A stretch of DNA of 64,000 nt from NCBI GenBank assembly GCA_963758945.1, contig CAVWXY010000006.1, positions 1,340,635 to 1,404,634 on the forward strand, in the 5' to 3' direction. Position 1 is the first letter of the stretch, and each line of letters starts with the position of its first letter. The notes below the pieces were generated by a model. That model was not told the origin of the DNA and ran no database searches. It was given only the letters and a program-made list of their open reading frames with translations. Position numbers and translations under genes: made by a program. The DNA comes from VAZQ01 sp963758945 (GTDB taxonomy: Bacteria; Pseudomonadota; Alphaproteobacteria; Rhizobiales; Xanthobacteraceae). Shown here in pieces: positions 54,616 through 64,000 of the stretch.

Positions 54616-54873
54616 ATGATCGCGCCGGCCATCCAGCGTGCGCCACGGACGTTGCTCCTGATCGGCGAGGACGAGCAGGGCCTGCCGATGGAGGTGGTCA
54701 TGCTCGAGCCCGGCGTGTCGCGCCTGCACGATGGACTGCGCGCGTGGCTGGCGGCTGTGTTGCCGGATCGTCTCTCCTATGCGCTCGGCCTCATGCGGCC
54801 AACCGATGCCGATCCGCTCGGCGTGGCCGGATCGACGCTGATCGATGTCCGAATGAGATGGGCGGGGCTATGA
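54616..54873 (+). CDS. possible small protein (85 aa)
   Basis: ATG at 54616: MIAPAIQRAPRTLLLIGEDE, EVVMLEPGVSRLHDGLRAWL, LSYALGLMRPTDADPLGVAG, then a short end. The pattern is protein-like with a possible helix-strand core, but there is no clear ribosome site or family. It lies 119 bases from the convergent end of the binding-protein gene. Confidence 0.3.
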   Translation: MIAPAIQRAPRTLLLIGEDEQGLPMEVVMLEPGVSRLHDGLRAWLAAVLPDRLSYALGLMRPTDADPLGVAGSTLIDVRMRWAGL

Positions 54874-54995
54874 GGATCGCCGCCGACGTGCGGGTCCCGG
54901 GCCGCCTCTCGATACCCTGAAGTCAACCGCGTTTCCGTGGATGGACGAACCCCGGATCGTGCAGCCCGTTCGCGCCGCCACGATGGAGGCGCGCG

Positions 54996-55995
54996 CTACT
55001 TCAGCCGCTTCGCCGCCTCCTCGACCAGGCTGAGGTCGGAATACTTCTTGACGTCCATACGCGACTTGATGAAGCCCATGTCCGCGACGGTGTCGACGTT
55101 GCGCTGAAGCGCCGCGAGGTCCGGCATCATGTTCGGATCGCGGTAATAGTCCTTCTTGGTAAACAACCAGCCGAACCGCTCGGGCGGGATCTTGAGCAGC
55201 TTGGAGGCGATCTTTGCCACTTCGTCGTGATTTTTCGGGTCGAGGTACCAGCGCTCGATCCGCAGCATGTCCTCCATGTAATCGACCAGCACGGCGCGGT
55301 GCTTGTCGATGAACGACTGCCGCGCGGTCCAGAACACGAACTGCGTGGTCCCCATGCCCTCGGTCTGGTCGTACAGCGGAAAGCCGATCTCGTTGAGCAG
55401 CGGATTGAGGGCGAACGGCATCACCGCCGTGACCAGGTCCGCCTTCTTCTCGTTCAACATCGCCGGCATGGTCGGGAACGGCGCCTCGATGACGGTGAAG
55501 TCGCGCTTGTCGATCAGGCCGTGCTTCTTCAAGCCTGCCTTCATGGCGATGTCGACGCCCGCGCCGATCGCATTGGTGGCGAGAACCTTGCCCTTGAGAT
55601 CCTCGATCTTCTTGATGCCGGAATCCTTGCGGACGAAGAACTGGTTGCTGAAGTAGCCGGGAACGCCGTCGCGGAACTCGTCGCAGATGACGCGCAGGTC
55701 GCTGATGCCGGCGTTCTCGATCGCGATCCCGAGCGTCGAATAGGCGAGGTTGGCGATCTCCAGTTCGCCGTTGACCATGGCCGTGATCATCGGCGGCGTG
55801 CCCTGGTAGCGCACCGCCTCCATGACGTAGGACGTGCCCCAGTGCTTGGCGAGGTCCTTCTTCTCGACGATGAGCGGCTCCCAGTTGGAGACCGGGACCA
55901 CATAGGAATTGCGGATCAGAAGCGGCTCGGCAGCAAGCGCCGCTCGCGCCGAGCACGACGGCGAGCACGGCGAACAGAGCTTTCAAGGCAGGCAT
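54996..55995 (-). pseudogene. ABC substrate-binding protein (nitrate/sulfonate/taurine type), frameshifted after the signal peptide
   Basis: The ATG at 55995 opens a signal peptide MPALKALFAVLAVVLGASGA. Near 55935-55942 one base is missing, and the family sequence then runs in the next frame: AAEPLLIRNSYVVPVSNWEP, YVMEAVRYQGTPPMITAMVN, VICDEFRDGVPGYFSNQFFV, to AAKRLK at 54996. The mature part is whole (NMT1/SsuA fold), but without its signal sequence it could not be exported. An internal ATG or GTG could start a cytoplasmic form. Confidence 0.85.
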
Positions 55996-56272
55996 TTTGT
56001 CCTCCTCGCACCAACGGCGTGTTTTTCAACCTATTAGATTGATTGTGAGAAATACCGGCGCAGTTGACAAGCGCAATTGCTACCCATTATCGGCGTCGAC
56101 GCTCCTCGCCCGCACCGACGAGGGGATCGATGACGAGGTGATCGATAAGGTGCCGTTGCTGTCGCGCATGAGTCCGGGAGCGGCACTCGGCTGTCCAGCC
56201 GCTCGCGCCGACTATTTCCGCTGGCGGAAGAGGAGCGGAGCCGAAAGCGGATAAGGGCGGGCATCGCAATGG

Positions 56273-56344
<72 letters not shown>

Positions 56345-56493
56345 GCCGGGCCGGCGGCAAAATTCGCGAAAGTGCGAGGCGGCGGCGAGTGCCGGGTTCC
56401 TTGCCACAAGGGGGGAAACGGCGCAAGCGCGCTCGGTCCGGGCGATATCGCGGCCCTTGGCTTGCGCCGCATCACGGTCGTAGTCTCGCTTGC

Positions 56494-56676
56494 ATGAGCG
56501 AAGGTCCCAGGAGCGCGGAGAAGGCGCGGCGGCAGCGCCGCCTGGGCGCGGCGCTGCGGGAAAACCTCAAGCGCCGCAAGGCGCAGGCCAAGGGCCGCGC
56601 CGCGGGCGCCGGCACCGAGGGCGCCCCCAAGTCCCACGATTCCGCCGGAATTGGCGCCGATAAGCGAGGCGGCTAG
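56494..56676 (+). CDS. small basic protein upstream of murA (60 aa)
   Basis: MSEGPRSAEKARRQRRLGAA then LRENLKRRKAQAKGRA and an Ala/Gly-rich tail. Short Lys/Arg-rich proteins of this type precede murA in related alphaproteobacteria, so it is probably real. The role is unknown; binding to nucleic acid or cell wall precursors has not been shown. The stop is 21 bases before murA, and GGGGGAGGGGG precedes the murA start. Confidence 0.7.
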   Translation: MSEGPRSAEKARRQRRLGAALRENLKRRKAQAKGRAAGAGTEGAPKSHDSAGIGADKRGG

Positions 56677-56696
56677 CGCGACACGGGGGAGGGGGC

Positions 56697-57986
<1,290 letters not shown>

Positions 57987-58010
57987 TGGGGATCGTCGGC
58001 TTCACCGCCA

Positions 58011-58424
58011 ATGTTGGTTCGCGCCGCTGTCACCCTGACGCTCGCGCTTGCGCTCGCCGGCGGCGCCGGCGCGCAACTGCTGGATTGCCGCGGCGGCCAA
58101 CACGCCACCCAGGTGGCCGAGCTGATGTTCGGCCGCAAGATCGGCAATCGCATCGGTGTCAGCGAGACGCAATGGAGCCGTTTCGTCGACCGCGAGATCG
58201 TGCCGCGCTTCCCCGACGGGCTCACGGTGTTCGATGCGTCGGGCCGCTGGCGCGACCGGACCAGCAACCGGATCGTGCGCGAGCCGAGCAAGATCGTGCA
58301 ACTCGTGCTCCCGGGCGCGCCCGAGGATGTCGCCCGGCTCAACGAGATCGTCGCGGCCTACAAGCAACGTTTCAAGCAGCAATCGGTCGGTGTGATCGTG
58401 CGGCCGGCCTGCGTGTCGTTCTAG
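58011..58424 (+). CDS. DUF3574 domain protein, exported
   Basis: 137 residues. Signal peptide MLVRAAVTLTLALALAGGAG leading to GAQLLDC, then a DUF3574 domain: AELMFGRKIGNRIGVSETQW, IVPRFPDGLTVFDASGRWRD, RFKQQSVGVIVRPACVSF. The family's function is not known. The Cys in LLDC could be a lipoprotein or disulfide residue. It follows murA on the same strand and is closed by a palindromic repeat. Confidence 0.8.
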   Translation: MLVRAAVTLTLALALAGGAGAQLLDCRGGQHATQVAELMFGRKIGNRIGVSETQWSRFVDREIVPRFPDGLTVFDASGRWRDRTSNRIVREPSKIVQLVLPGAPEDVARLNEIVAAYKQRFKQQSVGVIVRPACVSF

Positions 58425-58526
58425 AGCGGGATGATTTCTCTTCGAATTCATCATCCCGCTCTAGGTCTTTGTTTTGCGCGTGATCTTTTCCGAAAACCGG
58501 TTCCCACTTTTCGGCATCACGCGCTA
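58423..58526. repeat. pair of intergenic palindromes
   Basis: First palindrome: AGAGCGGGATGAT ... ATCATCCCGCTCT (58423-58463). Second: GCGCGTGATCTTTTCCGAAA ... TTCGGCATCACGCGC (58476-58526), containing CCGAAAACCGGTTCCCAC. This class of repeat is common between genes of Bradyrhizobium-like genomes and may act as transcription stop or mRNA shield. Confidence 0.85.
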
Positions 58527-58645
58527 GGCCCGGCTGCCGCCGCGACCCCCATCGGGCGGGCGTTTCCTGGCTTGCGCCGGGGCCGGCCGCTTCCTAACTA
58601 CCTGCGTACAACACAAGCGCGACAGGACGGCAGGGAGCGCGTGCC

Positions 58646-59098
58646 ATGGAGCCGGTGAAGTTCATCGCCCTCGACCGGGACGACCTCGAGGTCGTGTCGA
58701 CCCACCTCCAGGATGCCCTCGTCAAGGTTGCCGACGTCCTGTGGCGCCCAGGGGAAAAGCGCGTGGTGGTGGCGCTCGACCGCTTCGACTGGCCCTCGGC
58801 CGAGAGCACCAACCCCGAGCTCAGGCGCTGCCGCTCGGCGCTGCGCTTCGAGCGGGTCAATTGCTGCAAATGCCGCAACGTCAACCCCGCCGGCAAGAAC
58901 GCGGTGCTCAACCTGCTCGCCGTCGAGTTTTCCGAGACCGACCCGCCCGCCGGGGTAGTGTCGCTCATTTTCTCCGGCGGGGCGGTGCTCCGCCTCGAGG
59001 TCGAATGCCTGGAAGCCGAGCTCGCCGATCTGGGGCCGTCCTGGCCCGCCGCGGTGCGGCCGGTTCATGTCGACGACCCGGCCGACCTGCGGGGTTGA
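58646..59098 (+). CDS. DUF2948 family protein
   Basis: 150 residues: MEPVKFIALDRDDLEVVSTH, LQDALVKVADVLWRPGEKRV, FERVNCCKCRNVNPAGKNAV, LNLLAVEFSETDPPAGVVSL. DUF2948 occurs between murA and hisD in alphaproteobacteria. A CCKC cluster is present but not known to be conserved. It is flanked on both sides by palindromic repeats, so it may be transcribed on its own. Confidence 0.88.
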   Translation: MEPVKFIALDRDDLEVVSTHLQDALVKVADVLWRPGEKRVVVALDRFDWPSAESTNPELRRCRSALRFERVNCCKCRNVNPAGKNAVLNLLAVEFSETDPPAGVVSLIFSGGAVLRLEVECLEAELADLGPSWPAAVRPVHVDDPADLRG

Positions 59099-59150
59099 CG
59101 GCCTCTTCGGCCCACGCCATTGAGCGGTGACCCGGCCCCACATGGTCCGC

Positions 59151-59339
59151 TAGATCGGGATGACTTGTTTTCGAATCGTCATCCCGATCTAGCTCCTTGT
59201 CTGAGCATGATCTTTTCCGAAAACCGCTGCACACTTTTCGGGATCATGCTTTAGAGCGCATCGGAATGCGCTCTAGCTCTTTGGTTCTGCGCATGTCCTT
59301 ATCGGAAAACCGGTTCCCACTTTTCCGGAACATGCGCTA
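59151..59339. repeat. cluster of four intergenic palindromes before hisD
   Basis: In order: AGATCGGGATGAC...GTCATCCCGATCT (59151-59190); AGCATGATCTTTTCCGAAAA...TTTTCGGGATCATGCT (59203-59250); AGAGCGCATCGGAATGCGCT (59254-59273); GCGCATGTCCTTATCGGAAA...TTTTCCGGAACATGCGC (59288-59337). They belong to the same repeat class as the pair at 58423, so 290 of about 930 bases here are repeats. They end 11 bases before the hisD ATG. Confidence 0.85.
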
Positions 59340-59349
59340 GGACAGGGCC

Positions 59350-60642
59350 ATGCCGATCCGCCTCGACCGCCGCGCCCCCGATTTTGCCGCGTCCTTCCGT
59401 GCGTTTCTCGCCACCAAGCGCGAGGCCGCGGCTGACGTCGAGACGGCCGTGCGTGCGATCATCGCGGAGGTCGCGGCGGGCGGCGATGCCGCCTTGATCG
59501 AGCTCACCCGCAAGTTCGATCGCATCGATCTCGGCGCAATCGGCCTCAAGGTGGCGGCCGCGGAGATCGAGACCGCCTACGCCGCCTGCGACCGCCGCGC
59601 GCTCGATGCGCTCACGCTCGCGCGCGATCGCATCGAGGCCTATCACCGCCGGCAATTGCCCCACGACGACCGCTTCACCGACGCGCTCGGGGTCGAGCTC
59701 GGCTCGCGCTGGACCGCGATCGAATCGGTCGGCCTCTACGTGCCGGGCGGCACCGCCGCCTATCCGTCCTCGGTGCTGATGAACGCCGTGCCGGCCAAGG
59801 TCGCCGGCGTGCCGCGGCTGGTGATGGTGGTGCCGGCGCCGGAGGGCAAGCTCGCCCCGCTGGTGCTGGCGGCCGCCAAGCTCGGCGGCGTCGACGAGGT
59901 CTATCGGGTCGGCGGGGCGCAGGCGGTGGCGGCGCTCGCCTACGGCACGCAGACCATCGCGCCGGTGGTCAAGATCGTCGGGCCCGGCAACGCCTATGTG
60001 GCGGCGGCCAAGCGCCTCGTCTTCGGCAAAGTCGGCATCGACATGATCGCCGGCCCCTCCGAGGTGCTGATCCTCGCCGACAAGACCGGTCACCCCGACT
60101 GGATCGCGGCCGACCTTCTCGCCCAGGCCGAGCACGACACCAGCGCCCAGTCGATCCTGATCACCGACGATGCCGAGCTCGCGCACGCGGTCGAGCAGGC
60201 GGTCGCCGCGCAGCTCGCCACGCTGCCGCGCGCCGCCATCGCGGGCGCCTCCTGGCGCGATTTCGGCGCCATCATCCTCGTGGGCGGACTCGACGAGGCG
60301 GTGCCGCTCGTCGACGCGATCGCGCCGGAGCATCTCGAGATCGAGAGCGCGGATGCCGAACGGCTGGCCGGCCGCATCCGCAATGCCGGCGCGATCTTTC
60401 TCGGTGCCCACACGCCGGAAGCGATCGGCGATTACGTCGGCGGCTCCAATCACGTGCTGCCGACCGCGCGCTCGGCGCGCTTCTCCTCGGGACTGGGCGT
60501 GCTCGACTTCATGAAGCGCACCTCCATCCTCAAATGCGGACCCGCTCAGTTGCGCGCGCTCGCCCCCGCCGCGATCGCGCTGGGCGAGGCCGAGGGGCTC
60601 GACGGGCACGCCCGTTCGGTGGCGATGCGCCTCAACCGGTAA
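59350..60642 (+). CDS. hisD: HisD, histidinol dehydrogenase
   Basis: 430 residues. Signatures: GLYVPGGTAAYPSSVLMNAV, GPGNAYVAAAKRLVFGKVGI, GPSEVLILADKTG, LLAQAEHDTSAQSILIT (the Gln/His pair that binds zinc), PEHLEIESADAERLAG and GGSNHVLPTARSARFSSGLG. It oxidises histidinol to histidine in two NAD steps. The UPF0262 gene follows 46 bases later. Confidence 0.97.
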   Translation: MPIRLDRRAPDFAASFRAFLATKREAAADVETAVRAIIAEVAAGGDAALIELTRKFDRIDLGAIGLKVAAAEIETAYAACDRRALDALTLARDRIEAYHRRQLPHDDRFTDALGVELGSRWTAIESVGLYVPGGTAAYPSSVLMNAVPAKVAGVPRLVMVVPAPEGKLAPLVLAAAKLGGVDEVYRVGGAQAVAALAYGTQTIAPVVKIVGPGNAYVAAAKRLVFGKVGIDMIAGPSEVLILADKTGHPDWIAADLLAQAEHDTSAQSILITDDAELAHAVEQAVAAQLATLPRAAIAGASWRDFGAIILVGGLDEAVPLVDAIAPEHLEIESADAERLAGRIRNAGAIFLGAHTPEAIGDYVGGSNHVLPTARSARFSSGLGVLDFMKRTSILKCGPAQLRALAPAAIALGEAEGLDGHARSVAMRLNR

Positions 60643-60688
60643 TGACCATCTCCCGCATGCGCGCCGTGGCGCCGACGCGGTGTGCGCG

Positions 60689-61186
60689 ATGAGCCGCCAG
60701 GACCGCGCGTCGAGCCGGAAGCCGCATCGCCTCGTTGCGGTGACGCTCGACGAGAATTCGATCGGCCGCTCGAATCCCGACGTCGAGCACGAACGCGCGG
60801 TCGCGATCTATGATCTGCTCGAGGACAACACTTTTGCGCCCAAGGACGACGACGCGGGGCCGTTTGCGTTGCATCTGAGCATCACCGGCAGCCGTCTCGT
60901 GTTCGACATCCGCCGCGCGGACGGCACCCCGGTGATCGCGCATCTGCTCGCGCTGTCTCCGCTGCGGCGCATCGTGAAGGACTATTACACGGTCTGCGAC
61001 AGCTACTACGCGGCCATTCGCACTGCGACGCCCGACCGCATCGAGGCGCTCGACATGGCGCGCCGCTCCCTCCACGACGAGGGCTCCAATATCCTGATGG
61101 AGCGATTGGCGCGCAAGGTGAGGCTCGACTTCGACACGGCACGGCGCCTGTTCACCCTGATCTGCGTGCTGCATTGGAAGGGATGA
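60689..61186 (+). CDS. UPF0262 family protein
   Basis: 165 residues from the ATG at 60689; a GTG three codons before is possible. MSRQDRASSRKPHRLVAVTL, DENSIGRSNPDVEHERAVAI and FALHLSITGSRLVFDIRRAD identify UPF0262. The role is unknown. It overlaps the phosphatase gene by four bases (ATGA), so the two are coupled. Confidence 0.92.
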   Translation: MSRQDRASSRKPHRLVAVTLDENSIGRSNPDVEHERAVAIYDLLEDNTFAPKDDDAGPFALHLSITGSRLVFDIRRADGTPVIAHLLALSPLRRIVKDYYTVCDSYYAAIRTATPDRIEALDMARRSLHDEGSNILMERLARKVRLDFDTARRLFTLICVLHWKG

Positions 61187-61650
61187 AGCCGACGCCGCCG
61201 CTGCAACGGCCGCAGGCGGTTTTGTTCGCCTGCGGGCTCAATTCCGTGCGCTCGCCCATGGCGGCCGCCCTGCTGCGGCAGATGTTCGGCACCTCGCTTT
61301 ATGTCGGCTCGGCGGGCGTGCGCAAAGCCGAGCTCGATCCGTTCGCGGCCGCGGCGATGGAAGAGATCGGCATCGACATCAAGGCGCACCGGCCGATCAC
61401 CTTCGAGGAGCTCGACGACCTGGAAGGACTCAACTTCGACCTCATCGTCACCCTCTCGCCCGAAGCGCATCACCGGGCGCTCGAGCTCACGCGCACGCTC
61501 GCCGCCGGCGTGGAGTATTGGCCTACGGCTGACCCGACCGCGATCGAAGGCAGCCGCGAGCAGCGGATGAACGCGTACCGAGAAGTGCGCGATCAGCTGC
61601 TGGCGCGAATCAGGGCGCGGTTTGCGCTTCACCAGCGCGGCAACGAATGA
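61183..61650 (+). CDS. low molecular weight protein-tyrosine-phosphatase / arsenate reductase-type
   Basis: 155 residues. The active site is FACGLNSVRSPMAAALL: CGLNSVR is the Cx5R loop with Cys17 and Arg23. AELDPFAAAAMEEIGIDIKA and EYWPTADPTAIEG (general-acid Asp region) follow. Such enzymes remove phosphate from tyrosine or reduce arsenate; which one cannot be read from the sequence. It starts within the UPF0262 stop. Confidence 0.88.
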   Translation: MKPTPPLQRPQAVLFACGLNSVRSPMAAALLRQMFGTSLYVGSAGVRKAELDPFAAAAMEEIGIDIKAHRPITFEELDDLEGLNFDLIVTLSPEAHHRALELTRTLAAGVEYWPTADPTAIEGSREQRMNAYREVRDQLLARIRARFALHQRGNE

Positions 61651-61752
61651 CGAAAACGATAGTCGGCAGTTGTCGGATCGGCGTGATTCCGCTAGTTTTC
61701 GCGCCGTCGGGAGGGCGTATCCGGCCGTCCCGTTGCAAATGCCGGGTAGCGG

Positions 61753-61971
61753 ATGGCAAAAGAAGAACTTCTGGAATTCCCCGGGGTCGTGACGGAACTG
61801 CTTCCGAACGCCACGTTCCGGGTCAAGCTAGAAAACGAACATGAGATCATCGCTCACACCGCCGGACGCATGCGCAAGAACCGCATCCGCGTGCTCGCCG
61901 GCGACAAGGTCCTGGTCGAGATGACTCCCTACGACTTGACCAAGGGTCGCATCACCTACCGGTTCAAGTAA
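61753..61971 (+). CDS. infA: translation initiation factor IF-1
   Basis: 72 residues: MAKEELLEFPGVVTELLPNA, TFRVKLENEHEIIAHTAGRM, LVEMTPYDLTKGRITYRFK. This is the single S1-like beta barrel of IF-1, which binds the ribosomal A site during initiation. Its neighbours (phosphatase upstream, maf downstream) are the usual alphaproteobacterial arrangement. Confidence 0.98.
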   Translation: MAKEELLEFPGVVTELLPNATFRVKLENEHEIIAHTAGRMRKNRIRVLAGDKVLVEMTPYDLTKGRITYRFK

Positions 61972-62024
61972 TCGGCGTTGCCTTTGGTCCACATCTCCGT
62001 CATGCAGCCGCGGCGCAATCAACC

Positions 62025-62648
62025 ATGATCGGCCGGCCCAAGCTGGTGCTCGCGTCCGGCTCGCCGCGCCGCGTGTCGCTGCTCAATCAGACCGGTATCG
62101 ATCCCGACGCGCTGCGCCCCACCAATATCGACGAGACGCCGCTGCGGGGAGAGCTGCCGCGCGCCTGCGCCAACCGACTCGCGCGCGCCAAGGCCGAGGC
62201 CGCGCTCGCTCAGGTGCACGCCGACGAGGAGCTCAAGGGCGCCCATATCCTCGCCGCCGACACCGTCGTGGCGGTCGGCCGGCGCATCCTGCCCAAGGCC
62301 GAGCTGATCGACGAGGCCGCCCAGTGCCTGCGGCTTCTCTCCGGGCGCAATCACCGCGTCCACACCGCGATCTGCCTGGTGACCCCGAACGAGGCCTACC
62401 GCCAGCGCCTGGTCGAGACGCGCGTGCGCTTCAAGCGCCTGTCGCACGAGGACATCGAGACCTATCTCGCTTCCGGCGAATGGCGCGGCAAGGCCGGCGG
62501 CTACGCCGCGCAGGGCATCGCCGGCAGCTTCATCGTCAAGATCGTCGGCTCCTACAGCAACGTGGTGGGGCTGCCGCTCTACGAGGTGACCACGCTGCTC
62601 TCCGGCGAGGGCTATCCGATCCGGGCGGGCTGGCTCGACGCGGTCTGA
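62025..62648 (+). CDS. maf: Maf-like nucleotide pyrophosphatase
   Basis: 207 residues. Signatures: KLVLASGSPRRVSLLNQTGI, ILAADTVVAVGRRILPKAEL, LSGRNHRVHTAICLVTPNEA, EWRGKAGGYAAQGIAGSFIV. Maf proteins hydrolyse modified nucleoside triphosphates and can delay septation when overproduced. The start ATG is at 62025. The convergent DUF3500 gene ends 29 bases away. Confidence 0.94.
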   Translation: MIGRPKLVLASGSPRRVSLLNQTGIDPDALRPTNIDETPLRGELPRACANRLARAKAEAALAQVHADEELKGAHILAADTVVAVGRRILPKAELIDEAAQCLRLLSGRNHRVHTAICLVTPNEAYRQRLVETRVRFKRLSHEDIETYLASGEWRGKAGGYAAQGIAGSFIVKIVGSYSNVVGLPLYEVTTLLSGEGYPIRAGWLDAV

Positions 62649-62677
62649 CGCTGGCGGCTTCTCCCTCGCTCACCATA

Positions 62678-63490
62678 TCAACGCCATGTCCGAGCGCGCC
62701 GAAGCTCCAACCGGCTCAGGCTGTTTCGTCGCCCGACGCCCGTCAGCACGTCGGAAAAATACGGTTCGGTGGACACGACGGCGACCCTGGCCTGCTCCGG
62801 ATGGAGCGAGCCGACGAGGTCGAGACCGCGCAGGCCTTCGTGGCTCAGCACCGCAAAACCGGCATATGGTCCCGCCATGTCCTCCAGCGGCTGGGCGCCC
62901 AGGAACAAGGGCGCGGCCGACACCCGGCCGCCCGCGCAGGTGAACGTGGCGCCGAGATGATGGCCCGTCAGCAGCCAGGCCCAGGCTTGGCCGCGCGCCG
63001 GCTCGCCGAAGATCGCAATCCAATAGTTCGCCGATCCCATGCTCTCGATGGCGCTGCGTCCGGCCCTCGGCCGCGGAGGATTGTGCTCCAGGTATTGCAG
63101 CTCCCCGGCCCGCAGGATGTCGTCGTGGCGCATGATCTCCGCGATCTTGTGGTAGCCCTGGCTGCTCGTCGATGCGCGCAGCAGATCGTGGAAGCGCCGC
63201 TTGCTTTCGACGCCGAGCGCGCCGACGCTGATCCCGACCCGCGCAACGAGCGCGACCGGCAGGTTGCTCCACGACGTCCTTTGATCGGCTTCGAGCGGAA
63301 AGGAGACGGCCTGCCGCGCCGCTTCGTCGAGGGATGCGACAAAGGCAGCGGCGGCGTCCCGCATGCGCCACGCCGAATCCATGTCCGCACCGGAAGGGGG
63401 CTGGCCGGCGCTCTCCGCAACGGCTTGGCGCAGCTGCTGCGCCAGCAAGACGGCAGCGGCGATGCTCAATCCGAAATGTCGTCGGTGCAT
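62678..63490 (-). CDS. DUF3500 family protein, probably truncated
   Basis: 270 residues. A signal peptide (MHRRHFGLSIAAAVLLAQQL) is followed by DUF3500 sequence: FHDLLRASTSSQGYHKIAEI, NYWIAIFGEPARGQAWAWLL and GHHLGATFTCAGGRVSAAPL. The family is usually longer (about 330 or more); here the frame ends at SLSRLELRRARTWR, so the C-terminus seems lost next to maf. Function of the family is unknown. Confidence 0.75.
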   Translation of the reverse strand: MHRRHFGLSIAAAVLLAQQLRQAVAESAGQPPSGADMDSAWRMRDAAAAFVASLDEAARQAVSFPLEADQRTSWSNLPVALVARVGISVGALGVESKRRFHDLLRASTSSQGYHKIAEIMRHDDILRAGELQYLEHNPPRPRAGRSAIESMGSANYWIAIFGEPARGQAWAWLLTGHHLGATFTCAGGRVSAAPLFLGAQPLEDMAGPYAGFAVLSHEGLRGLDLVGSLHPEQARVAVVSTEPYFSDVLTGVGRRNSLSRLELRRARTWR

Positions 63491-63925
63491 GGCGCCTCTC
63501 GCTCTCGTCTCGAGTGACGTGCTGAGCTGAGCTTTTGGTCGCGGGCAGCCTAGTTCTTGGTCGACCAGATGGACATGGGCGGATCACCGCCTTGTCATTA
63601 AATCCTCGTAAGAAACGCTCCGACCGGCCACATGCTTCGCCCCGGGGCTGTGAGCCCAGGCTGATGACACCGCCCGAAGCTCCCGGCTTGGCTCGCTGCC
63701 ACAGCGCCCTGTCCCGAGCGACTTGTCGGAGCAAACATCGGCGATGCGAGTCGTTCCCAAAGCGGGCTCAACTCTTCATGTGTCCGAATGTGTCCGAGCC
63801 GTGCGGCAGGCCCCGCTCGTGAGCCTCAACTTTACGGCCCTGGCGCTTCGCCCCGCCGCGTCTGGACAGGCGGAAATCGGGCCTTTATAACGCCCCGCGC
63901 TTCTCCGCCGCCCGGTGGGCGCGGC
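63491..63925. other. 435-base intergenic stretch before tRNA-Phe
   Basis: No gene is supported. A short frame at 63535-63822 has no ribosome site, family or codon pattern of a gene. The T-poor, GC-rich stretch near 63890 (GGGCCTTTATAACGCCCCGC) could include the tRNA promoter. Confidence 0.4.
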
Positions 63926-63998
63926 GCCCAGGTAGCTCAGTTGGTAGAGCACTGCACTGAAAATGCAGGTGTCGGTGGTTCGATTCCGCCCCTGGGCA
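63926..63998 (+). tRNA. tRNA-Phe (GAA anticodon)
   Basis: Acceptor GCCCAGG/CCTGGGC, D-arm TAGCTCAGTTGGTAGAGCA, anticodon stem CTGCA/TGCAG around CTGAAAA (anticodon GAA), T-arm with GGTTCGATTCC, discriminator A at 63998. Two C of the CCA end follow and the window ends. Confidence 0.95.
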
Positions 63999-64000
63999 CC

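Noticed and set aside
56045..56268. Possible gene between the frameshifted binding protein and tRNA-Thr
   Set aside because: Short frames on both strands lack a plausible start and family resemblance.
58440..58452. TTCGAATTC near the DUF3574 gene, similar to the right half of the bipartite motif
   Set aside because: It is the loop of a known-type palindromic repeat and has no CYTATR box at the right distance.

Overview
The window is GC-rich, densely coded DNA from an alphaproteobacterium. The best guess is Hyphomicrobiales near Bradyrhizobium, Rhodopseudomonas or Pseudolabrys. The grounds are the gene order murA, DUF3574, DUF2948, hisD, UPF0262, low-Mr phosphatase, infA, maf; the sulfur operon cysG, DUF2849, cysI, DUF934; tctC-type binding proteins; and the CTTTTCCGAAAACCGGTT-type intergenic palindromes. 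No rRNA, CRISPR array or prophage was seen. Two tRNAs are present: Thr (GGT) and Phe (GAA).

Layout. Bases 1-2.7 kb hold a frameshifted MscS channel gene and a frameshifted haem sensor-like gene, both on the minus strand. Bases 1.7-4.6 kb hold an encapsulin nanocompartment operon: DyP peroxidase with a clear C-terminal cargo tag, the encapsulin shell, and a tightly linked exported polysaccharide deacetylase. An MFS permease and a PRC-barrel protein follow. Bases 7-17 kb carry many small lineage-specific genes, a DapA-like protein lacking its catalytic lysine, a UPF0182 membrane protein and a CorC/HlyC-type protein. Bases 17-25.9 kb carry a full kdpFABCDE potassium system with an extra 27-residue peptide in front and a PTS EIIA(Ntr)-like gene behind, followed by an IS5-family element. 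Bases 26.9-30.8 kb hold a branched-chain amino acid type ABC operon without a second ATPase. Bases 31-35.6 kb form a stress group: peroxiredoxin, DsbA-like protein, Hsp20, Lon, DUF5335. Bases 35.6-38.4 kb hold a decayed Rieske oxygenase and a TctC gene split by a deleted IS4-type element. SBP56 methanethiol oxidase follows, then the sulfite-reduction operon (41.5-45.5 kb), a surface-polysaccharide modification group (45.6-50.7 kb), further binding-protein genes and small genes, and the conserved murA-to-maf housekeeping block (56.3-62.6 kb).

Two regulatory signals stand out. First, a bipartite motif (CYTATR, an exact 18-bp spacer, then TCTCGAATTC and a TAT) occurs seven times between 7.0 and 17.0 kb. 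Each copy points at a start codon 55-151 bp downstream. Six of the genes are small; the seventh site leads into the kdp operon. This looks like an undescribed promoter or operator class. Second, a 15-bp AT-rich motif (ATAGAAAATAATWCT) lies before cysG and also directly before what looks like the last codons of a lost cysH, 10.6 kb away.

Gene decay is frequent in accessory genes (frameshifts, an amber codon, two IS insertions), whereas the long housekeeping frames are unbroken. Decay in place is therefore at least as likely as base-calling error, but raw reads are needed to decide.
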